DNA of 11,438 nucleotides from CALZJC01 sp041574955. GTDB lineage: Bacteria > Acidobacteriota > Thermoanaerobaculia > Multivoradales > JAHEKO01. Positions 6,257 through 11,438 of this stretch are shown in pieces (position 1 is the stretch's first letter; each line of letters opens with the position of its first letter). The translations under genes and the position numbers were made by a program. The DNA lies in contig JBFGNS010000137.1 of NCBI GenBank assembly GCA_041574955.1, positions 1 through 11,438 of the forward strand, given 5' to 3'. The notes under the pieces are model-generated. The model had not been told where the DNA came from. It was given only the letters and a program-made list of their open reading frames with translations, and searched no databases.

Positions 6257-8173
6257 ATGGGCGAGCACGACGTCAGTCCGCCGACCGACGCTGCCGAGCT
6301 GCGGCTGTTCACCCAGAAGCTGCTCAACGATCTGCGGGCGTTCCAGCAGATGTTGGACGAAGGTCTGTTCGAGACCGGGGTCAGCCGGATCGGCGCCGAG
6401 CAGGAGCTGTTCCTGGCCGACCGCTACTGGCAGCCGGCGCTGATCGGCCCCGAGCTGCTCGACGACCTCGACGACCCGCACTTCACCACCGAGCTGGGCC
6501 GGTTCAACCTGGAGTTCAACCTCGACCCGATCGAGTTCTCGAGCGACTGTCTGCACCGCCTGGAGAGCGACCTCGACCGGTTGCTCGGCAAGCTGCGGCA
6601 GGCGGCCGAGCGACGCGACGCCCGCGTCGTGCTGATCGGCATCCTGCCGACGCTCGACAAGACCCACCTCGGCCTCGACTGCATGACCCCGGCGGAGCGC
6701 TACTTCGCGCTCAACGACGCGATGAACCGGCTGCGCGGCGAGCGCTACACGCTACGCATCAAGGGCCGCGACGAGCTGATGATCACCCACGACAACGTCA
6801 TGCTCGAGGCCTGCAACACCAGCTTCCAGGTGCACTTCCAGGTGGCGCCAGAGAACTTCGCCGAGCGCTACAACGTGGCCCAGGCGGTGGCCGCACCGGT
6901 GCTGGCGGCGGCCACCAACTCGCCGCTGCTGTTCGGCCGCCAGCTATGGCGTGAGACCCGCATCGCGCTGTTCCAGCAGTCGATCGACACCCGCTCACCC
7001 ACCCCCCACCCCAGCGAGCAGCAGGCGCGGGTGAGCTTCGGTCGCCAGTGGGTGCGCGAGTCGGCGGTGGAGATCTTCCGCGAGGACATCACCCGCTTCC
7101 GCGTGCTGATGGGCGCCCAGATCGACGAGAACCCGTTCGAGGCGCTCAGCCAGGGCAGGGCGCCGCAGCTCAAGGCCCTGCGGCTGCACAACGGCACCGT
7201 CTACCGCTGGAACCGGCCGTGCTACGGGGTGCTCGACGGCAAGCCGCACCTGCGCATCGAGAACCGGGTGCTGCCGTCGGGACCCACAGTGCTCGACGAG
7301 GTCGCCAACGCCAGCTTCTGGTTCGGGCTGATGACCGGCGTGGCGCGCGAGATCGGCGACATCACCGCCGCCATGGAGTTCGAGGAGGCGCGCGAAAACA
7401 TGGTGGCGGCCGCGCGGCTCGGGCTCGGCGCCCAGCTGCGCTGGCCGGGCCTCGGCGTCCTGCCGGCCGGCGAGCTGATCCTGCGCGAGCTGCTGCCGCT
7501 GGCGCGCCGCGGACTCGAATCGGTGGGCATCGACGCCGCCGACATCGAGCGCTACCTCGGCACCATCGAGCAGCGGGTCGCCAACGGACGCACCGGCGGG
7601 CAGTGGCAGATCGACTCGCTCGCCGCCATGCGCGGCCGCGGCACCGCCGCCGAGCGGCTGGCGGCACTGGTTGCCGGCACCGTGGCGCGCCAGACCCAGG
7701 GCGAGCCGGTGCACACCTGGTCCAAAGCCGAGGTCGAGGAGGCCGGCGACCTCAAGGCCCAGTACCTGCGCGTCGGCCAGCTCATGACCACCGACCTGTT
7801 CACAGTCAACCAGGACGAGGTGGTGGACATGGTGGCGTGCGTGATGAACTGGAAGCACATCCGCCACGTGCCGGTGGAGGACGGCGAGCGGCGGCTGGTG
7901 GGCCTGGTCACCCACCGCGCCCTGCTGCGCCTGCTGAGCGACAACCCCGACGGCCATCCCGAGCCGGTCGCGGTCAGCCACATCATGCAGCGCGAGCTGA
8001 TCACCGCGACGCCCGAGACCCCGACCCTCGATGCGCTGCGCACCATGCGCGAGCACCGCATCAGCTGCCTGCCGGTGGTCGACAGCGAGCGGCGCCTGGT
8101 CGGCATCATCACCGAACGCGACTTCATGGGCATCGCCGGGCAGCTGCTCGAGGCCTACCTCGGCGAGTCGTGA
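6257..8173 (+). CDS. GCS2-type glutamate-cysteine ligase-like protein fused to a C-terminal CBS pair
   Basis: The product is 638 residues. The first ~480 resemble GCS2-type carboxylate-amine ligases (the GshA/YbdK group). Landmarks are RIGAEQELFLAD (44-55), TELGRFNLEFNLDP (78-91), MLEACNTSFQVHFQV (182-196), ATNSPLLFGRQLWRETRIALFQQS (219-242) and HLRIENRVLPSGPT (331-344). The acidic residues in the first, second and last blocks fall where Mg-ATP ligands are expected. Two CBS modules follow, at about 504-562 (VGQLMTTDLFTVNQDE, RHVPVEDGERRLVGLVTHR) and 572-630 (VSHIMQRELITATPETPT, SCLPVVDSERRLVGIITERD). CBS pairs commonly bind adenine nucleotides and regulate the attached domain. Similar fused proteins exist in several phyla, but I know of no biochemical proof of their product. 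Gamma-glutamyl ligation is the best guess, with nucleotide control by inference. ATG 6257 matches the family N-terminus; no Shine-Dalgarno sequence is visible. Confidence 0.85.
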   Translation: MGEHDVSPPTDAAELRLFTQKLLNDLRAFQQMLDEGLFETGVSRIGAEQELFLADRYWQPALIGPELLDDLDDPHFTTELGRFNLEFNLDPIEFSSDCLHRLESDLDRLLGKLRQAAERRDARVVLIGILPTLDKTHLGLDCMTPAERYFALNDAMNRLRGERYTLRIKGRDELMITHDNVMLEACNTSFQVHFQVAPENFAERYNVAQAVAAPVLAAATNSPLLFGRQLWRETRIALFQQSIDTRSPTPHPSEQQARVSFGRQWVRESAVEIFREDITRFRVLMGAQIDENPFEALSQGRAPQLKALRLHNGTVYRWNRPCYGVLDGKPHLRIENRVLPSGPTVLDEVANASFWFGLMTGVAREIGDITAAMEFEEARENMVAAARLGLGAQLRWPGLGVLPAGELILRELLPLARRGLESVGIDAADIERYLGTIEQRVANGRTGGQWQIDSLAAMRGRGTAAERLAALVAGTVARQTQGEPVHTWSKAEVEEAGDLKAQYLRVGQLMTTDLFTVNQDEVVDMVACVMNWKHIRHVPVEDGERRLVGLVTHRALLRLLSDNPDGHPEPVAVSHIMQRELITATPETPTLDALRTMREHRISCLPVVDSERRLVGIITERDFMGIAGQLLEAYLGES

Positions 8174-8260
8174 GATGCGCCGGCGGTATGCTCGCGCGGC
8201 GTGGCCCGAGCGGCCGCCCGCGAGCCCGCACCGCGACCTCGACAGAAAGGTGAGACTCCG
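8174..8260 (+). promoter_or_regulatory. Short gap before the lipoprotein gene: ribosome binding site and weak -10 candidate
   Basis: AAAGGTGA (8246-8253) ends seven bases before the ATG at 8261 and is the clearest ribosome binding site of this block after that of pntA2. It selects this start over the longer open frame that begins at 8201. TATGCT (8187-8192, four of six to TATAAT) could be a -10, but without a -35. Read-through from the GCS2-CBS gene is equally likely. Confidence 0.5.
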
Positions 8261-8806
8261 ATGATCCGACCCCCGCGCTTCGCCCCCATCCGGCTGGCCG
8301 CCGCTCTGCTGCCGTTGCTCGCCGCCTGCCAGCCGGCGCCGCCCGAGGCCGCGCCCGAGCCGGTGCGCGTCGAGAGCCCACAGCTCGAGCTGGCGGTCGC
8401 CGCCCTGCCGGACGGCGTCGGCCTGGCCGACAGCGGCGCCGACGGCATCCGGCTGACCGCCGGCGACGGCGCCGAGATCCGCATCTCGGTCGGCCCGGTC
8501 AGGGCCGGCGGGATCAACCTGGTCGAGGTGGTCAAGCAGCGGCGCGACGCCTTCGAGGCCGAGGGGCTGTACTTCGGCAACCGCGAGCTGCGCACGCCGT
8601 ACGGCGTCGCTTTCACCGCCCGCGGCCAGCTAGCCGGACCGGCGGGGCCGGTCGAGCAGACCTGGGTCTACTCGCTGCACCCGGACGGCAGCGACCGGCT
8701 GCTCACCGTGGTCTACAGCTACCCGGGCGGCGGCGACTCCCAGGCCCGGGTCGACCAGCTGCTCGAGCTGCTGGGCGAGATCGAGCCGCTGCCGGCCGCC
8801 GGCTAG
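8261..8806 (+). CDS. Small predicted lipoprotein, function unknown
   Basis: The product is 181 residues. The N-terminus is MIRPPRFAPIRLAAALLPLLAAC, a basic then hydrophobic leader ending in a lipobox (LAAC, Cys 23). It predicts signal peptidase II cleavage and lipid attachment. A Pro/Ala/Glu-rich linker (24-37) follows, then a compact domain of about 140 residues with alternating strands: IRISVGPVRAGGINLVEVV, NRELRTPYGVAFTARGQLAG, VEQTWVYSLHPDGSDRLLTVVYSYP. The C-terminus is a helix (ARVDQLLELLGEIEPL). I recognise no family. The overall pattern recalls small periplasmic proteins that end in a helix near an LxxLLxxI motif (DcrB/PsbP-like folds), but this is only a resemblance. It is the last gene of the plus-strand run. 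Its TAG stop overlaps the stop of the convergent ABC transporter gene. Confidence 0.78.
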   Translation: MIRPPRFAPIRLAAALLPLLAACQPAPPEAAPEPVRVESPQLELAVAALPDGVGLADSGADGIRLTAGDGAEIRISVGPVRAGGINLVEVVKQRRDAFEAEGLYFGNRELRTPYGVAFTARGQLAGPAGPVEQTWVYSLHPDGSDRLLTVVYSYPGGGDSQARVDQLLELLGEIEPLPAAG

Positions 8807-8823
8807 CCGGCAGAGCCGGCGGC
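8795..8823. terminator. Candidate bidirectional stem-loop at the convergent gene ends
   Basis: A ten-pair stem (GCCGCCGGCT at 8795-8804 with AGCCGGCGGC at 8814-8823) encloses a nine-base loop and spans both stop codons. A competing 14-bp perfect palindrome is centred on the shared CTAG (8798-8811). No U tract is present on either strand, so termination strength is uncertain. The structure lies inside the coding ends of both genes. Confidence 0.4.
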
Positions 8824-10689
8824 GGGCAGCCGCGCCTCGCCCTGGTACTGCAGCTCGTACAGCCGGCGGTAGAGCCCGTCGCGGGCGATCAGCTCCTGGT
8901 GGCTGCCCTGCTCGCGCAGCTCGCCGTGGTGCAGCACCAGGATGCGGTCGGCCCGCTGGATGGTCGACAGCCGGTGGGCGATCACCAGGCTGGTGCGGCC
9001 CGCCAGCAGCCGCTCGAGCGCCAGCTGGATCAGCCGCTCGGTCTCGGTGTCGACCGACGAGGTGGCCTCGTCCAGGATCAGGATGCGGGGGTCGAACGCC
9101 AGCGCACGGGCGAACGCGACGAGCTGCTTCTGGCCCACCGACAGGCCACCGCCGCGCTCCTTGACCGCGGCGTCGAGGCCGCCCGGCAGCCGCTCGATGA
9201 ACTCCAACGCGTGCACCTCGGCCGCCGCCCGGCGAACGCGCGCGGCCGAGATCTCGTCGCTGCCCAGCGTGATGTTGTCGGCCACCGAGCCGGCGAACAG
9301 GAAGACGTCCTGCAGAACCATGGCGGTGGCGCGCCTCAGGGCGTCGAGCTGCCAGCGGCGCACGTCGACGCCATCGACCCTCACCTCGCCGCTGTCGACG
9401 TCGTAGAAGCGCAGCAGCAGCGAGGCGATGGTGCTCTTGCCGGCGCCCGTGTGGCCGACCAGCGCGACGGTCTCACCCGGCGCGACCCGGAACGACAGGT
9501 CGCGCAGCACCGGCTCGCCCGGCAGGTAGCCGAAGCCGACGCGGTCGAACTCGATCTCGCCGCGCACCGTCGCCGGCCGGTGCGCGCGCGCCGGGCTGGC
9601 GATCTCGACCGGCGCGTCGAGCAGGCGGAAGATCCGCTCCGAGCTGGCCATCGCCGCCTGCAGGATGTTGTACTTCTCCGACAGATCGGCAAGCGGCCGG
9701 TAGAACCGCTGCGCGTACTGCAGGAAGGCCACCAGCGCCCCCACCGTCACCGCGCCGCGCACCACCTGGCCGCCGCCGAACCACAGGATCAGGGCGGCAC
9801 CGAGCGCGGTGATCAGCTCGACCGAGGGGTAGTAGACGGCGTAGTAGAAGATGGTGGCGATGTTGGCGTCGCGGTGCTCCTCGTTGACCCGTGAGAAGCG
9901 GGTGAAGGCGCGCCGCTCCTGGCCGAACAGCTGCACCACCGACATGCCGGAGATCTGCTCCTGCAGGAAGGCGTTGATCGCCGCCAGCTTGACCCGCACC
10001 TCGCGGTAGCGCTGGCGGGCGCGCAGCTTGAACCAGATCGTCACCACGGCCAGCAGCGGCAGGATGCAGAAGGTCACCAGAGCCAGCCGCCAGTCGAGCC
10101 AGAACAGCACGGCGACGATGCCGGCGAGCAGCACAACGTCGCCGAAGATCGACACGATGCCGGCCGTGAACAGCTCGTTCAGGGCGTCGACGTCGTTGGT
10201 CACCCGGGTCACCAGCCGGCCCACCGGATTGCGGTCGAAGTAGGCCACCGGCAGCCGCTGCAGCTGGCCGAAGATCTGCCGCCGGAGATCGGCCATGACG
10301 TGCTGCCCCATCATCTGCATGACGTAGCCCTGCAGGTAGAGCACCCCGAAGCCGAGCACCAGCGAGCCGAGGTAGACCAGCGCCACCGCGGTCAGCCCGC
10401 CCGCCGGATCCAGCTCGACGCCGCGCGCCGCCAGCTGCTCGGCCAGCCAGCGGCTGGCGGCGCTCATCCGCTCGCCCGCCGCTCCCGCCGGCCGGATGAA
10501 CAGGTCGAGCGCCACCGCGGTCGCCAGCGGCCCGACCAGCTCGAGCAGCGACGACAGCACGATCAGGCCCACCGCCAGCGCAGCCCGCAGGCGGTGCGGC
10601 GCCAGGTAGCCCAGCAGCCGCCGGATCAGCCGCGCGTCGTAGGCCTTGCCGAGTAGCTCTTCCTCCTCGAAGGTCTCGAGCTCGCTCAC
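8803..10689 (-). CDS. ABC exporter half-transporter (fused membrane and ATPase domains, MdlB/MsbA-like)
   Basis: The product is 628 residues. Membrane domain: about 30-345 with six predicted helices, a loop of about 30 residues between helices 1 and 2 (64-98), and the conserved LPVAYFDRNPVGRLVTRVTNDV segment (146-167). ATPase domain: Walker A GHTGAGKST (412-420), Q-loop Q460, signature LSVGQ (516-520, where LSGGQ is canonical), Walker B ILILD with catalytic E541, and switch H572 in IAHRLST. All catalytic residues are present, so it can hydrolyse ATP as a homodimer or as the competent half of a heterodimer. No partner gene is adjacent in the window. The cargo is unknown; lipids, drugs or peptides are all possible. 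The start is GTG 10689, giving MSELETFEEEELLGKAYDARL, which matches the family N-terminus. There is no Shine-Dalgarno sequence, and a TATCTT lies seven bases upstream. Confidence 0.94.
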   Translation of the reverse strand: MSELETFEEEELLGKAYDARLIRRLLGYLAPHRLRAALAVGLIVLSSLLELVGPLATAVALDLFIRPAGAAGERMSAASRWLAEQLAARGVELDPAGGLTAVALVYLGSLVLGFGVLYLQGYVMQMMGQHVMADLRRQIFGQLQRLPVAYFDRNPVGRLVTRVTNDVDALNELFTAGIVSIFGDVVLLAGIVAVLFWLDWRLALVTFCILPLLAVVTIWFKLRARQRYREVRVKLAAINAFLQEQISGMSVVQLFGQERRAFTRFSRVNEEHRDANIATIFYYAVYYPSVELITALGAALILWFGGGQVVRGAVTVGALVAFLQYAQRFYRPLADLSEKYNILQAAMASSERIFRLLDAPVEIASPARAHRPATVRGEIEFDRVGFGYLPGEPVLRDLSFRVAPGETVALVGHTGAGKSTIASLLLRFYDVDSGEVRVDGVDVRRWQLDALRRATAMVLQDVFLFAGSVADNITLGSDEISAARVRRAAAEVHALEFIERLPGGLDAAVKERGGGLSVGQKQLVAFARALAFDPRILILDEATSSVDTETERLIQLALERLLAGRTSLVIAHRLSTIQRADRILVLHHGELREQGSHQELIARDGLYRRLYELQYQGEARLPAAGSAG

Positions 10690-10696
10690 GGGGGGG

Positions 10697-10702
10697 AAGA
10701 TA
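10697..10702 (-). promoter_or_regulatory. Candidate -10 element (TATCTT) of the ABC exporter gene, leaderless type
   Basis: On the minus strand TATCTT matches the -10 consensus at four of six positions. It is followed by seven C residues and then the GTG start at 10689. Transcription would start at or next to the start codon. No -35 hexamer is evident. Confidence 0.35.
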
Positions 10703-10765
10703 GCAGGGGCTGGGCCCGCTCGTGCGAGCCGGCGAGCGCCTGCCGGGGCTGGTGCCGAGGTCCTT

Positions 10766-10783
10766 CGCTGCGCTCAGGATGAC
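10766..10783 (-). repeat. Dispersed repeat core, copy 1
   Basis: On the plus strand this is CGCTGCGCTCAGGATGAC, shared exactly with 10986-11003. The surrounding AGGTCCTTCGCTG context extends it into a fuller unit at 10758-10784. The reverse strand reads GTCATCCTGAGCGCAGCG, a motif I recall as widely dispersed in intergenic DNA of Acidobacteria, Chloroflexi and other genomes. This recollection was not checked against a database. Confidence 0.65.
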
Positions 10784-10985
10784 AGCGCGTTTCGATGACC
10801 GGGGTCGGAGCTGTCCCCGAGCAGCACCGACACCTCGGGCTCGCTCTCGGAGCGATGGCGGCACTGGAGCCACCACCGGAGGGTGCGCCCGCCGGGTGGG
10901 GCCCGGGGCGGAGCGACATCACCCTCGCCTTTGGAGCGCCCCCCCGGGCCTCGCCCGGCCAGCGCACCCAGCCCGAAGCCACGGA

Positions 10986-11003
10986 CGCTGCGCTCAGGAT
11001 GAC
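10986..11003 (-). repeat. Dispersed repeat core, copy 2
   Basis: The 18 bases are identical to and in the same orientation as copy 1. The flank differs: GGA precedes the core here and CTT precedes it in copy 1. The fuller unit of copy 1 is therefore degenerate in this copy. Confidence 0.65.
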
Positions 11004-11103
11004 CGAGGGCTTCGAGACAACCAGTCGGCCCCACTCCCGTGCACCACCCCGGTCCCCTTCCGGGTCGCTGTTACCGCCACCACAGCAAGAAGTTACGACC
11101 GTT

Positions 11104-11114
11104 TGGTATAAAAT
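11104..11114 (+). promoter_or_regulatory. Candidate extended -10 promoter of pilT
   Basis: TGGTATAAAAT contains TATAAA (11107-11112, five of six to TATAAT) preceded by the TG of an extended -10. It sits in the most AT-rich spot of the gap and ends 48 bases before the pilT ATG. The -35 position (about 11084-11089, AGCAAG) is not conserved, which is acceptable for extended -10 promoters. Confidence 0.5.
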
Positions 11115-11160
11115 CGGCCGAGCGCCGAGATTTTCGCCTGCCCGCACTCCCCCCGACACA

Positions 11161-11438
11161 ATGGCCGTCACCCTCAACGCCCTGCTCAAGGAGATGGTGG
11201 ACCGGGGTGCCTCGGATCTGCACATCACGACCAACTCGCCGCCCCAGATCCGCATCGACGGCGTGCTGCAGGCGCTCAACCACCCGGCGATGACGCCCAC
11301 CGAGACCAAGCGGCTCGCCTACTCCATCCTGATCGACAAGCAGAAGCAGCGGCTCGAGGAGACGCTCGAGCTCGACTTCTCGTTCGGCGTCAAGGGGCTG
11401 GCCCGCTTCCGCGCCAACGTCTTCCACCAGCGCGGCGC
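11161..11438 (+). CDS. pilT: Type IV pilus retraction ATPase PilT, N-terminal part, cut by window edge
   Basis: 92 full codons are visible and the frame is open at the right edge. PilT is the cytoplasmic hexameric ATPase that depolymerises type IV pili and drives twitching motility. The visible part is the N-terminal PAS-like domain: LLKEMVDRGASDLHITTNSPP (8-28), QIRIDGVLQAL (29-39), MTPTETKRLAYSILIDKQKQR (44-64) and LELDFSFGVKGLARFRANVFHQRG (69-92). SDLH, the IRIDG turn and ELDFSF...LARFRANVF are hallmarks of the PilT/PilU group. The Walker A, Asp box and His box lie beyond the window. PilU cannot be excluded from this fragment, but the close match to PilT N-termini favours PilT. The ATG at 11161 fits the family start. 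There is no Shine-Dalgarno sequence, and the upstream promoter is the extended -10 candidate. Confidence 0.92.
   Translation, partial: MAVTLNALLKEMVDRGASDLHITTNSPPQIRIDGVLQALNHPAMTPTETKRLAYSILIDKQKQRLEETLELDFSFGVKGLARFRANVFHQRG

Larger units (their letters stand above)
10690..11160. other. Gene-free interval with dispersed-repeat copies and the pilT promoter
   Basis: No open frame here shows coding character: the longest minus-strand frames read HPERSEG and VILSAAKDL, translations typical of a dispersed repeat rather than a protein. The interval holds two direct 18-bp repeat cores about 220 bp apart, a short hairpin CCGGGC/GCCCGG (10944-10958) and an AT-rich stretch with the pilT promoter at 11104-11114. 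I see no tRNA, CRISPR or insertion-sequence signature. The central part (about 10790-10980) is unassigned and may be remnant sequence. Confidence 0.65.

Noticed and set aside
4412..6667. A 751-codon minus-strand open frame opposite pntA2, pntB and the GCS2-CBS gene
   Set aside because: Its composition (Gln/His/Arg/Asp-rich, repetitive) is the complement of strongly GC3-biased coding sequence, and the sense genes are full length and conserved.
8201..8260. A 20-residue N-terminal extension of the lipoprotein
   Set aside because: It would place a charged stretch ahead of the signal peptide. The ribosome binding site and lipobox spacing both favour the ATG at 8261.
10690..11160. CRISPR array
   Set aside because: Only two copies of an 18-bp core occur, about 220 bp apart, without regular spacers or cas genes.
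10686..11309. Minus-strand frames of 207, 86 and other codons in the pilT upstream gap
   Set aside because: They read through the dispersed repeat (HPERSEG, VILSAAKDL) and into the antisense of pilT, with no coding evidence.
1..11438. A defence system, prophage or other mobile element
   Set aside because: No transposase, integrase, phage or defence-family protein is seen; all recognised genes are housekeeping, transport or metabolic.

Overview
This is a very GC-rich bacterial window with tightly packed genes. It most resembles a member of Acidobacteriota, possibly the Thermoanaerobaculia side. That placement is inferred from the three-gene transhydrogenase, the LTLPAH-type sulfatase-like protein, the PilT sequence and the dispersed repeat at the right end. 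No rRNA or other marker gene confirms it.

Left block (1..3120, minus strand): transcription runs right to left through a DCC-family (DUF393) thiol-disulfide protein, thymidylate kinase (tmk), the DNA polymerase III delta' subunit (holB) and a sulfatase-fold exported hydrolase that runs off the left edge. tmk/holB and holB/sulfatase each overlap by the four bases ATGA, so the last three genes look like a translationally coupled unit. The sulfatase-like gene has visibly looser third-position GC than holB and carries Thr where formylglycine sulfatases have Cys or Ser.

Centre block (3121..8806, plus strand): a 126-bp divergent gap leads into the proton-translocating NAD(P) transhydrogenase split into three subunits (pntA1, pntA2, pntB), again joined by ATGA overlaps. 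Next comes a 638-residue protein that fuses a GCS2-type (glutamate-cysteine ligase-like) catalytic region to a CBS-domain pair, then a small lipoprotein of unknown function. A link between NADPH supply by PntAB and thiol or gamma-glutamyl chemistry by the GCS2-CBS protein is an inference from adjacency only.

Right block (8803..11438): a full-length ABC exporter half-molecule lies on the minus strand. It converges on the lipoprotein gene so closely that both stop codons share one CTAG. Between the exporter start and the right edge is about 470 bp without a gene. It contains two direct copies of an 18-bp core of a dispersed repeat and an extended -10 promoter, followed by the first 92 codons of pilT, the type IV pilus retraction ATPase.

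I do not see a clearly undescribed multi-gene system. The items most worth a second look are the GCS2-CBS fusion, the Thr-type sulfatase-like enzyme, the apparent leaderless GTG starts of two minus-strand genes, and the repeat-bearing gap.
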